Shown here piece by piece: positions 1 to 8,190 of a DNA stretch of 64,000 bases. The notes under the pieces were generated by a model. That model was not told the origin of the DNA. It did no database searches and saw nothing but the letters and a program-made list of their open reading frames with translations. This DNA comes from Saccharopolyspora erythraea (lineage in GTDB: Bacteria > Actinomycetota > Actinomycetes > Mycobacteriales > Pseudonocardiaceae): NCBI RefSeq assembly GCF_018141105.1, contig NZ_CP054839.1:2976001-3040000 (forward strand), in the 5' to 3' direction. The position numbers were made by a program, and so were the translations under genes. Numbering within the stretch: the stretch's first letter is position 1; the number at the start of each line of letters is the position of its first letter.

Positions 1-252
1 GAGCTCGTACTCATCGTCGGTGTCTTGGTGCTCCTCTTCGGTGCGACCAAGCTGCCGCAGATGGCGCGTTCCCTCGGCCAGTCCGCCCGCGTCTTCAAGG
101 CCGAGGCGCGTGGCATGAAGGAAGACGAAGAGGCCGCCAAGCGCGAGAAGCAGACCAAGTCGGAGCCGCAGCAGCTCACCGCGGGTGAGTCCAGCGCCCC
201 GACGGTCGCGTCTCCGGTCGAGGAAACGCAGCGCAACGACAGCAAGAAGTGA
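1..252 (+). CDS. tatA: TatA, Sec-independent protein translocase subunit (5' truncated)
   Basis: The reading frame is open from base 1, so the start codon lies left of the window; 83 codons are visible. The visible part begins inside the single N-terminal membrane helix (ELVLIVGVLVLLFG) and continues into the family hallmark FGATKLPQ and an amphipathic helix, followed by a charged, low-complexity tail (EDEEAAKREKQ). TatA oligomerises in the membrane to form the passage for folded proteins that carry twin-arginine signals. tatC follows 19 bp downstream, as expected. The GH32 enzyme encoded at 14335 carries a twin-arginine signal and is a plausible client. Confidence 0.93.
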   Translation, partial: ELVLIVGVLVLLFGATKLPQMARSLGQSARVFKAEARGMKEDEEAAKREKQTKSEPQQLTAGESSAPTVASPVEETQRNDSKK

Positions 253-271
253 CTGAGGGCGGGATCTCACG

Positions 272-1225
272 GTGGGTAGTCCGCTGCGCCGCCTGAACCC
301 GTTCCGCGCCAACCGGCGCAGGTGGGGACGTCGGCACAACCCCGACGGCACCATGACGCTGGTCGACCACCTCTACGAGCTGCGCTACCGGCTCGGTGTC
401 GCCCTCGTGGCGGTCGTCATCGGTGGTGCTTTCGGCTTCTGGTGGTTCTCCAACACGGTGTTCGGCCTGCCTTCGCTGGGGCAGCTGATCACCGGGCCGT
501 ACTGCGCGATGCCCCCGGAGATGCGCTTCAGCCCGACGCCGGGCAAGTGCCAGCTGCTGCAGACCAAGCCGTTCGAGGTCTTCATGCTGCGCATGAAGGT
601 GGGTATCGCGGTCGGTGCGGTGCTGTTCAGCCCGGTCTGGCTGTACCAGGTGTGGGCGTTCATCACGCCCGGGCTCTATGCCAAGGAACGCAAGTTCGCG
701 GGCACCTTCGTCGGCTTCGCCAGCGTGCTGTTCGTGGCAGGCGCGGTGCTGGCCTACTTCGTCGTGCCGGAGGGCCTGACCTTCATGGCCGGCTTCGGCG
801 GGGAGACGTTCTTCACCGCCCTCACCGGTGGCGACTACATCAACTTCGTGCTGCTGATGCTGGTGATCTTCGGCGTGAGCTTCGAGCTGCCGCTGGTCAT
901 GGTGATGCTCAACCGGGCCGGGGTCGTCACCTACGCCAAGCTCAAGAGCTGGTGGCGCGGACTGGTGTTCGCCCTGTTCGTCTTCGCCGCGGTGGCCACC
1001 CCCGGGCAGGACCCGATCTCGATGCTGGCGCTGGCCGCCGCGCTGAGCCTGCTTTTCGGCGTCGCGGCGGTGATGTGCCGGGCGCACGACCGATCGAAGG
1101 CGAAGAAGCTGGAGAAGCAGGGGCTGGCCGGGATCGGCCTGGACGATGCTTCGGAGATCGACCACCGGCCCTCGGAGCTGGACGTGACACCGTCCGCGCA
1201 TGCGAAGCACGACGACATCACCTGA
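272..1225 (+). CDS. tatC: TatC, Sec-independent protein translocase
   Basis: A 317-residue polytopic protein starting at GTG. It carries the TatC signature near residue 30 (LVDHLYELRYRL) and about six hydrophobic membrane segments, with the PFEVFMLRMKVG region conserved in the family. TatC binds the twin-arginine signal peptide and recruits TatA. The C-terminal tail of about 50 residues is charged and low in complexity, as in other actinobacterial TatC proteins. It is cotranscribed with tatA (19-bp gap). The tatA-tatC-helY order matches mycobacteria. Confidence 0.96.
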   Translation: MGSPLRRLNPFRANRRRWGRRHNPDGTMTLVDHLYELRYRLGVALVAVVIGGAFGFWWFSNTVFGLPSLGQLITGPYCAMPPEMRFSPTPGKCQLLQTKPFEVFMLRMKVGIAVGAVLFSPVWLYQVWAFITPGLYAKERKFAGTFVGFASVLFVAGAVLAYFVVPEGLTFMAGFGGETFFTALTGGDYINFVLLMLVIFGVSFELPLVMVMLNRAGVVTYAKLKSWWRGLVFALFVFAAVATPGQDPISMLALAAALSLLFGVAAVMCRAHDRSKAKKLEKQGLAGIGLDDASEIDHRPSELDVTPSAHAKHDDIT

Positions 1226-1285
1226 TCGAGCGGGCAACTTGAGTAGGTGGTCGGCCCCGGTGCCGTTGGGCCAGGATACGGCGTT

Positions 1286-2170
1286 GTGCGCAGTGTGCTG
1301 GTGATCAATCCGGCGGCCGGTGGCGGCCTGGCGGCGAAGGTGGCCGGTGCGGTGGCCGGTCACCTCCGCGCGGTCTCGCAGGTGCGGGTCGTGGTGGCGC
1401 CGGATGCGGCGGCGACGTCGGAGGCGGCGGCCGAGGCGGTCGCCGCCGGTGTGGACGTGCTCGCGGTGCTCGGCGGGGACGGCGTGGTGAACCTGGCGCT
1501 TCAGTCCTGCGCGCGGAGCTCGACCGCGCTGGCGGTGATCCCGGCGGGCACGGGCAACGACCTGGCGCGGGCGCTGGACGTGCCGTCCAACCCCGTGCTG
1601 GCCTCGCGGGCGGTGGCCGAGGCGATGACCAGGGGCGAGCGCCGCCGGATCGACCTGGGCAGGGTCGTGGGCGGCGGCTGGTTCGCCACGGTGCTGTGCG
1701 CGGGGTTCGACTCGATGGTCAGCGCGCGGGCCAACCGGATGCGGTGGCCGCGTGGAAGGCGTCGCTACGACCTGGCGGTGCTGCGCGAGCTGGCCGGGCT
1801 GCGCCCGATGCCGTTGCGCGTGGAGACCGCGTCGGAGGTGCTCGAGCTCGACGCGTGCTGGGTGGCGGTGGGCAACACCGCCTGGTACGGCAGCGGTATC
1901 CCGATCTGCCCGGACGCCGACTCCTCGGACGGGGAGTTCGACGTGACCGTGGTGGGGGAGGTGTCGCGGCGGGAGCTGCTGCGAATCCTGCCGGGCATGC
2001 GTTCGGGTGAGCACGTGCGGCACCCGGCGGTGCGGACGCTGCGGGCGGCCGCGGTGCGGCTCGGCGGCGACAACGGGTGGTTCGCCTACGCCGACGGGGA
2101 GCCGCAGGCGAGGCTGCCGGTGGGCGTGCGGTGCGAGCAGGCGGCGCTGCAGGTGGTGGGGCCGCGCTGA
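1286..2170 (+). CDS. Diacylglycerol/lipid kinase family protein
   Basis: About 294 residues with the DAGK catalytic fold. The N-terminus (RSVLVINPAAGGG) is the family start, followed by the nucleotide-binding loop GGDGVVN, a variant of GGDGT, and GTGNDLARAL. The GTG at 1286 was chosen because it places the conserved N-terminus at residue 1 and has AGGA about 8 bp upstream; an in-frame GTG at 1247 would add 13 residues with no good ribosome site. The family phosphorylates diacylglycerol, sphingoid bases or related lipids at the membrane. The exact substrate cannot be told from sequence. Confidence 0.85.
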   Translation: MRSVLVINPAAGGGLAAKVAGAVAGHLRAVSQVRVVVAPDAAATSEAAAEAVAAGVDVLAVLGGDGVVNLALQSCARSSTALAVIPAGTGNDLARALDVPSNPVLASRAVAEAMTRGERRRIDLGRVVGGGWFATVLCAGFDSMVSARANRMRWPRGRRRYDLAVLRELAGLRPMPLRVETASEVLELDACWVAVGNTAWYGSGIPICPDADSSDGEFDVTVVGEVSRRELLRILPGMRSGEHVRHPAVRTLRAAAVRLGGDNGWFAYADGEPQARLPVGVRCEQAALQVVGPR

Positions 2171-2349
2171 GCGGTCGGTAGGCAATGTTGCCGAAGTGGC
2201 TGGCGTGGCGGTTGCCGAGACCTTAGGCCGATCGGCCTGCTTCGGGGCCGGGCCGCGTGAGCCGTGCGGGGTCGGGGCGTCGCGCTGTGTGATGAGCAGT
2301 TGCGCACGTACCTGCGACGAGCGTCGGTCAGGTGTGAAAACCTTGGGGG

Positions 2350-5127
2350 GTGGCTGCAAGCCGTTCGAACATCGCCAAGCTGTCCCCGGCCGAGGGCTAT
2401 GCGGCGCACTCGCGCCGCAGCGCCCACCCCAAGCTGGCCGATTTCGCGGGGGAGCTGTCCTTCGAGCTCGACCCCTTCCAGCGCACCGCCTGCCAGGCGC
2501 TCGAGTCCGGGCACGGCGTGCTGGTGTGCGCGCCCACGGGCGCGGGCAAGACCGTCGTGGGCGAGTTCGCCGTGCACCTGGCGCTCTCGGAGGGGCGCAA
2601 GTGCTTCTACACCACGCCCATCAAGGCGCTGTCGAACCAGAAGTACGCCGACCTGTGCGAGCGCTACGGGGACGACGCCGTCGGCCTGCTGACGGGTGAC
2701 ACCTCCATCAACGGCAACGCGCAGGTGGTGGTGATGACCACCGAGGTCCTGCGCAACATGCTCTACGCGGGCTCGTCGACGGTCGACCAACTGGGCTACG
2801 TGGTGATGGACGAGGTGCACTACCTGGCCGACCGGTTCCGCGGCGCGGTGTGGGAGGAGGTCATCCTGCACCTGCCCGAGCACGTGCAGCTGGCCAGCCT
2901 GTCGGCGACGGTGAGCAACGCCGAGGAGTTCGGCGAGTGGCTGGTGGAGGTGCGCGGCGACACCACGGTGGTGGTCGACGAGCACCGGCCGGTGCCGCTG
3001 TGGCAGCACATGCTGGTCGGTTCACGGATGTTCGACCTGTTCGGCGGGGAGACCAAGGACCGCGAGCTCAAGATCAACCCGAACCTGCTGCGTCACACCC
3101 AGGAGCTGTCGCGGGTGCACACGCCCTACGGGCGTCGTGGTGGTCCCAACGGCAAGCGCCGGGGGCCGCGCCCGCCGCGCTTCTACGCGCCTTCGCGGGT
3201 GGAGACCCTCAACGGGCTGGACGCGGCCGGGCTGCTGCCTGCGATCGTGTTCATCTTCAGCCGGGCGGGCTGCGACGCTGCGGTGAGCCAGTGCGTGCGC
3301 GCGGGCATGCGGCTGACCACGGAGGACGAGGCCGAAGAGATCCGGCGGGTGGTCGACGAGCACACCAGCAACCTGCCCGAGTCGGACCTGACCGTGCTGG
3401 GCTACTGGGAGTGGCGCGAGGCGCTGGAGCGCGGGCTGGCCGCCCACCACGCGGGGCTGCTGCCCGCGTTCAAGGAGACCGTCGAGGAGCTGTTCGTCCG
3501 GGGCCTGGTCAAGGCGGTGTTCGCCACCGAGACGCTGGCGCTGGGCATCAACATGCCCGCCCGCACGGTGGTGCTGGAGCGGCTGGTCAAGTTCAACGGC
3601 GAGTCCCACGTCGACCTGAGCCCGGGGGAGTACACGCAGCTGACCGGTCGTGCCGGGCGGCGGGGCATCGACGTCGAGGGCCACGCGGTGGTGGTGTGGC
3701 AGCCGGGCATCGACCCGAAGGGGGTCGCGGGGCTGGCCTCGACGCGGACCTATCCGCTGCGCTCGTCGTTCCGGCCGGGCTACAACATGGCGGTCAACCT
3801 GGTGCAGCGGGTCGGCCGGGAGTCGGCGCGGGAGCTGCTGGAGCAGTCGTTCGCGCAGTTCCAGGCCGACCGCTCGGTGGTCGGGATGTCGCGGCGGGTG
3901 GACCGCAACGCCGACGCCCTGGAGGGCTACGCCGAGTCGATGCGCTGCCACCTGGGCGACTTCGAGGAGTACTTCGGGCTGCGCAAGCGGATCTCGGACC
4001 GGGAGAAGGCGCTGGCCCGGCAGAACCGGGCGTCGCGGCGGGCCGAGGCGGCCAAGTCGCTGGAGCGGTTGCGCAAGGGCGATGTGATCGCGGTGCCCGC
4101 GGGTCGCCGTTCCGGTCTGGCGGTGGTGATCGACCCGGGCTTGGAGCCGATGGGTGAGCCCCGGCCGCTGGTGGTCACCGAGGACCGGTGGGCGGGCAGG
4201 CTCTCGGTCGCCGACTTCACCTCCCCGGTGGAGGCGCTGGGCAAGATCAAGCTGCCCAAGCACGTCGACACCCGTTCGCCGAAGTCGCGCCGCGACCTGG
4301 CGTCGACGTTGCGCAACACCGGCATCAGCACCCCCGGCGGGCGGTCGCGGCGCCGTGCCGACGCCGCCGACGACGCCGAGCTGGCGAGCCTGCGGCGGGC
4401 GCTGAAGGCGCACCCGTGCCACGGCTGCGACGAGCGGGAGAACCACGCGCGCTGGGCCGAGCGCCACGAGCGGCTGGGCGCCGAGACCGAGCAGCTGCGG
4501 CGCAAGGTCGCGGCCACGACGCACTCGCTGGCGCGCTCGTTCGACCGGATCATCGCGCTGCTGGCCGAGCGCGACTACGTGCTGCTCGACGAGGACGCCG
4601 AGGAGCCGGTGACCGAGCACGGCAGGCGGCTGACCCGGCTCTACAGCGAGTCCGACCTGCTGGCCGCGGAGTGCCTGCGGGTCGGGGTGTGGGAGAAGCT
4701 GGGGCCGGCGGAGCTGGCAGCGGTGGTGTCCTCGCTGGTCTACGAGTCGCGGCGGGAGGGGCCGGTGGCCCCGGCGGTGCCATCGGGTGCGGTGTCCGAC
4801 GCGCTTCAGACGACCTGGCAGCTGTGGGGCGAGCTGGAGGACGACGAGCGCAGGCACAAGCTCGACCGCACCAGGGAGCCCGACCCGGGCTTCGCGTGGC
4901 CGGTGTTCCGGTGGGCGCGCGGGGAGAGCCTGGAGCGGGTGCTGACCGCCGCGGAGTCCACCGGTCACGAGCTCTCGGCCGGGGACTTCGTGCGGTGGTG
5001 CCGCCAGGTGGTGGACCTGCTCGACCAGATCCGCGACGTCGTGGGCAAGTCCGACCCGGTCGGGGCCGCCGCGGCCAAGGCGGTCACCGCGATCCGCCGC
5101 GGGGTGGTCGCCGCGGGCGTGGTGTGA
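2350..5127 (+). CDS. helY: HelY, Ski2/Mtr4-like DEAD/DEAH-box RNA helicase
   Basis: A 925-residue superfamily 2 helicase. Walker A (APTGAGKT) lies at residues 61-68 and the DEVH box at about 154-157, followed by SAT (LSATVSNAEE) and the motif VI region (TGRAGRRGID). The second half contains the long linker and a C-terminal DSHCT-like helical region typical of Ski2/Mtr4 and actinobacterial HelY. It probably unwinds structured RNA during processing or decay. The GTG start follows a run of G that may act as the ribosome site. It sits directly after tatC and a lipid kinase gene, as in mycobacteria where helY neighbours tatC. Confidence 0.93.
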   Translation: MAASRSNIAKLSPAEGYAAHSRRSAHPKLADFAGELSFELDPFQRTACQALESGHGVLVCAPTGAGKTVVGEFAVHLALSEGRKCFYTTPIKALSNQKYADLCERYGDDAVGLLTGDTSINGNAQVVVMTTEVLRNMLYAGSSTVDQLGYVVMDEVHYLADRFRGAVWEEVILHLPEHVQLASLSATVSNAEEFGEWLVEVRGDTTVVVDEHRPVPLWQHMLVGSRMFDLFGGETKDRELKINPNLLRHTQELSRVHTPYGRRGGPNGKRRGPRPPRFYAPSRVETLNGLDAAGLLPAIVFIFSRAGCDAAVSQCVRAGMRLTTEDEAEEIRRVVDEHTSNLPESDLTVLGYWEWREALERGLAAHHAGLLPAFKETVEELFVRGLVKAVFATETLALGINMPARTVVLERLVKFNGESHVDLSPGEYTQLTGRAGRRGIDVEGHAVVVWQPGIDPKGVAGLASTRTYPLRSSFRPGYNMAVNLVQRVGRESARELLEQSFAQFQADRSVVGMSRRVDRNADALEGYAESMRCHLGDFEEYFGLRKRISDREKALARQNRASRRAEAAKSLERLRKGDVIAVPAGRRSGLAVVIDPGLEPMGEPRPLVVTEDRWAGRLSVADFTSPVEALGKIKLPKHVDTRSPKSRRDLASTLRNTGISTPGGRSRRRADAADDAELASLRRALKAHPCHGCDERENHARWAERHERLGAETEQLRRKVAATTHSLARSFDRIIALLAERDYVLLDEDAEEPVTEHGRRLTRLYSESDLLAAECLRVGVWEKLGPAELAAVVSSLVYESRREGPVAPAVPSGAVSDALQTTWQLWGELEDDERRHKLDRTREPDPGFAWPVFRWARGESLERVLTAAESTGHELSAGDFVRWCRQVVDLLDQIRDVVGKSDPVGAAAAKAVTAIRRGVVAAGVV

Positions 5128-5235
5128 CGGCAGAGGCGGCCGTGACGGCGGCTGTGGTTGGATCGCTCCGGCGGAGCCGTCCGGTTCCGCGGGCAGTCAC
5201 GCGTGATCGTTCGTGATCGACGTCCGGAGGTGAAG

Positions 5236-5802
5236 ATGACGAACCCCTACGGCCCGCCGGGGGGACAGCAGCCCCCGTGGAGGCAGCAGCCCCAGGGCCC
5301 CGGGCCTTACCCGGGTGGGGTTCCGCAGTCCGGGTACGGCTACGGCCAGCCGGGTGGCTACGGGCACCAGGGCGGATACGGCGGGCAGTCCTACGGCGCC
5401 CCGCCGGCGCCCTACGGCCAGTACCCGCAGGGCGGTTTCGGCGGGCGACCGGGTTTCGGCGGTCCCGCGCCCGCGAAGCGCAGGCGCCGGGTGCTGCCGT
5501 GGGTGCTGGGCGGAGTCGTCCTCGTCGTCGCCGCCGCGGTGGTGTTCGTGCTGGGCTTCGTGGCACCCGGGTGGTTCGTGCGGTCGGTCTTCGACGCCGA
5601 GAGCGTCGAGAAGGGCGTGCAGCAGACGCTCGAGACCTCCTACCGGCTCGGTGTCGTCGGACCGGTGACCTGCCCGTCGGGGCAGGCGGTGCAGCCGGGG
5701 CACAGCTTCGACTGCCGGGTCACCGTCGAGGGCAGGCAGCAGTCGGTCAAGGTGACGGTGAAGAACGACAAGGGCACCTACGAGGTCGGCCACCCCCGCT
5801 GA
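5236..5802 (+). CDS. DUF4333 membrane protein with Gly/Pro/Tyr-rich N-terminus
   Basis: 188 residues from the ATG at 5236, preceded by GGAGG with a 5-bp spacer. Residues 1-80 are disordered and rich in Gly, Pro, Gln and Tyr (YGPPGGQQ-type). A short basic stretch (KRRRR) is followed by a single membrane helix near residues 90-110. The C-terminal domain of about 75 residues has the DUF4333 pattern, with two cysteines about 15 residues apart (VTCPSG and FDCRVTV) that probably form a disulphide outside the cell. Function is unknown. The position after helY matches the mycobacterial Rv2091c locus. Confidence 0.8.
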   Translation: MTNPYGPPGGQQPPWRQQPQGPGPYPGGVPQSGYGYGQPGGYGHQGGYGGQSYGAPPAPYGQYPQGGFGGRPGFGGPAPAKRRRRVLPWVLGGVVLVVAAAVVFVLGFVAPGWFVRSVFDAESVEKGVQQTLETSYRLGVVGPVTCPSGQAVQPGHSFDCRVTVEGRQQSVKVTVKNDKGTYEVGHPR

Positions 5803-5857
5803 CCGCCGCTGGTCAAACCGGTCGACTCCGGCCGGTGGCAGCGGGCAGGATCGGGTT

Positions 5858-7063
5858 GTGGACGACCTAGACGTGCGGCCGCTGGCCGAGTCCGAACACC
5901 GCCGTGCGCGCTCGCTGTTCATGCGCAGCCTGCACCGACCCGATGTCGACGACCAGCAGTGGGAGCGCGTCGCCGGCCGCTACGAGCCGGGGCGGGTCCT
6001 CGGTTCCTTCGACGAGGGCGAGCTGGCCGGTACCGCCATCTCGCTCGCGAGCTCGATCGCGGTGCCCGGTGGTGGCGTGCTGCCTGCGGCGGCGGTGACC
6101 GGCGTCGGGGTGCGGGCCGACCGCACGCGGCGCGGTGCGCTGCGGTCATTGATGCGCCGGCAGCTGGCCGACGCCCGGGAGAGCGGTGAGCCGCTGGCGA
6201 TGCTGCACGCGTCGGAGGCGGTCATCTACGAGCGCTTCGGGTACGGCGTGGCCACCCGCTCGCGCACCGTCTCGCTCGACCGCTTCCGTTCGGTGCTGCG
6301 CCCGGAGGCGCCGGTGGGCGGCCGGGTGCGGATGGTCGACGCGGACACGGCGGCCAAGCTTCTGCCGGAGATCTATCGGAACATCGGGTTGCGCCGCACC
6401 GGGATGATCAGCCGCTCCGACGGCTGGTGGACGTCGTGGCTCGCGGCGCTGCGCGAAAGCACCGTCGCCGCCGTGCACAGCGACGACGACGGGGTCGACG
6501 ACGGTTTCGTGCTCTACGAGGCCAAGGCCAACGACTACCGGTTCGACGACGGTGCCATCACGTTGCAGGTCCTCGACATCCAGGGAGCCGACCCCGCGGT
6601 CGTGGCCGGGTTGTGGGGGTTCCTGCTGGGGCTGGACCTGGCCGACCGGATCGTCGCGATCCGGCCGGTGGACGAGTTGCTGGAGTGGTGGCTGACCGAC
6701 CGTCGCCAGTGCCGGGTCACCTCGGTCGACGACGACCTGTGGCTGCGGTTGGTGGACGTGCCCGCTGCGTTGTCCGCCCGTACCTACGGCAAGGCCGACC
6801 CGGTAGTGGTGGAGGTACGCGATGCGTTCCTTCCGGACAACTCCGGGCATTACCGGATCGAGCCCGGTGAGGTGCGCCGGTGCGGTGACAGCCCGCAGCT
6901 GAGCCTCGGCGTCGACGCGCTCGCGTCGCTGTACCTGGGCGACGTCGCGGTGTCGGACCTCGTGGCCGCCGGTCGAGTCGCGGTGCACGACCCGTCGGCG
7001 GTCGCGGCGGCCGACCGGCTCTTCGCCACCGCCGAGACCCCCTGGTGCGGCACGTCCTTCTGA
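5858..7063 (+). CDS. Eis-like GNAT family N-acetyltransferase
   Basis: 401 residues from GTG. The length and layout fit the Eis/enhanced intracellular survival family: an N-terminal GNAT domain with the acetyl-CoA loop VGVRADRTRRGALRSLM near residues 85-100, a second degenerate GNAT-like domain, and a C-terminal sterol-carrier-protein-like domain. The C-terminus ends in the short segment GTSF, compatible with Eis proteins, in which the terminal carboxylate acts in catalysis. Family members acetylate amines, including aminoglycosides, but the substrate here is unknown. A hairpin at 7069-7096 follows the stop codon. Confidence 0.85.
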   Translation: MDDLDVRPLAESEHRRARSLFMRSLHRPDVDDQQWERVAGRYEPGRVLGSFDEGELAGTAISLASSIAVPGGGVLPAAAVTGVGVRADRTRRGALRSLMRRQLADARESGEPLAMLHASEAVIYERFGYGVATRSRTVSLDRFRSVLRPEAPVGGRVRMVDADTAAKLLPEIYRNIGLRRTGMISRSDGWWTSWLAALRESTVAAVHSDDDGVDDGFVLYEAKANDYRFDDGAITLQVLDIQGADPAVVAGLWGFLLGLDLADRIVAIRPVDELLEWWLTDRRQCRVTSVDDDLWLRLVDVPAALSARTYGKADPVVVEVRDAFLPDNSGHYRIEPGEVRRCGDSPQLSLGVDALASLYLGDVAVSDLVAAGRVAVHDPSAVAAADRLFATAETPWCGTSF

Positions 7064-7068
7064 CCTGC

Positions 7069-7096
7069 GCGGCGGCCCGACCGGAACGGCCGCCGC
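7069..7096. terminator. Hairpin between convergent genes
   Basis: GCGGCGGCC and GGCCGCCGC form a perfect 9-bp stem with a 10-base loop, followed by CTTTC. It lies 6 bp after the acetyltransferase stop and before the 3' end of the oppositely oriented exonuclease gene, so it could end transcription from both sides. The T tract is weak, as is common in high-GC actinobacteria. Confidence 0.5.
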
Positions 7097-7204
7097 TTTC
7101 GGCAGGAAGCAGCCGGCCCCCGAGCCGGTGGCGGGACACCGGATGGGCGAGCTGATCGGAGCCGCGCTGAACCGGGCCGACGGGCCGCGCGAGACCCCGT
7201 CGAG

Positions 7205-8137
7205 CTAGAGCGTTACGGCGGCCAGTAGCCGGTCCACGCTCGCGCCGAGGCCCCAGCGCTTCTGCAGCTCCACGACCCGCTCGTGGTCGACCGCCTTCGA
7301 CGGCAGCGAGTCGTCGTCGCGGTCGACCACGACCGGCGCGGTGTTGACGGTCCGCACCACCGACGGGGCCGCCGCCAGGTAGTCGGCGGCGTCGGCCAGC
7401 AGGGCACGCACCCGGGGCGTGACGCCGGTGCCGTCGACCGCCGCCGCCAGCAGCGCGTCGAGCGAACCGAACTGCGTGATCAGCTTGGCCGCGGTCTTCT
7501 CGCCGATCCCGGCCACACCGGGCAGCCCGTCCGACGGGTCTCCGCGCAGCACCGCCATGTCGGCGTAGTCGTCACCGGCCCTGCCCGGCGACAGGCCGTA
7601 GCGCTCGGCCAGCTCCTCGGGCCCGTAGTTCTGCGCCTTCGACAGGCCGCCGCCGACGTAGATCACCCGCACCGGCGTGGGCTCGGTGCGCACCAGCTGG
7701 AACAGGTCCCGATCGCCGGTGACGACCTCGACGCCGTCGTGGGGCTCGCGGTGGGCCAGCGCGCCGATGACGTCGTCGGCCTCGAAGCCCTCGGCCTCGG
7801 CGGTGGCGATGCCCAGCGCGTCCAGCAGCTCCAGGATGACCGGGATCTGCGGCGTGAGCGTGTCGGGCACCTCCTCGGCCTCCGGGTCCTCCCCGGCGAC
7901 CCGGTGGGCCTTGTAGGAGGGCAGGGCGTCCACCCGGAACTGCGGCCGCCAGTCGTTGTCCAGGCAGGCGACCAGCCGCGCCGGCCGCCGCTCGGTGACC
8001 AGCTTCGCGAGCATGTCGCAGAACCCGCGCACCGAGTTCACCGGCGTCCCGTCGGGGGCGGTCAGCGAGTCGGGCAGCGCGAAGTACGAGCGGAACCACA
8101 GCCCCGCCGAGTCGATCAGCATCAGAGGACCTGTCAC
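7205..8137 (-). CDS. 5'-3' exonuclease (PIN/FEN-like, DNA polymerase I N-domain type)
   Basis: About 310 residues from a GTG at 8137; an ATG six codons further in (8122) is an alternative. The N-terminus LMLIDSAGLWFRSYFAL and the segment EAEGFEADDVIGALAH carry the metal-binding acidic residues of the 5' nuclease family. VTGDRDLFQLV and GDPSDGLPGVAGIGEKTA give the second metal site and the helix-hairpin-helix DNA-binding motif. It is a stand-alone version of the Pol I 5' nuclease domain, as in mycobacterial Rv2090, and probably removes flaps or RNA primers. It is oriented against the acetyltransferase gene. Confidence 0.9.
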   Translation of the reverse strand: MTGPLMLIDSAGLWFRSYFALPDSLTAPDGTPVNSVRGFCDMLAKLVTERRPARLVACLDNDWRPQFRVDALPSYKAHRVAGEDPEAEEVPDTLTPQIPVILELLDALGIATAEAEGFEADDVIGALAHREPHDGVEVVTGDRDLFQLVRTEPTPVRVIYVGGGLSKAQNYGPEELAERYGLSPGRAGDDYADMAVLRGDPSDGLPGVAGIGEKTAAKLITQFGSLDALLAAAVDGTGVTPRVRALLADAADYLAAAPSVVRTVNTAPVVVDRDDDSLPSKAVDHERVVELQKRWGLGASVDRLLAAVTL

Positions 8138-8190
8138 GGCTGACCAGCCTGTCACGCCCCGTCCCACCTCGCCGCAGCGGCCGGGTGGTT

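Noticed and set aside
176-2359. Long minus-strand ORF (727 codons) across tatC and the lipid kinase
   Set aside because: It is antisense to genes with clear families, has Arg/Pro/His-rich content typical of GC-rich shadow frames and no domain.
7143-7208. A 21-codon ORF beginning ATGGGCGAGCTG
   Set aside because: It ends beside the exonuclease 3' end, has no homology I recognise and no clear ribosome site.
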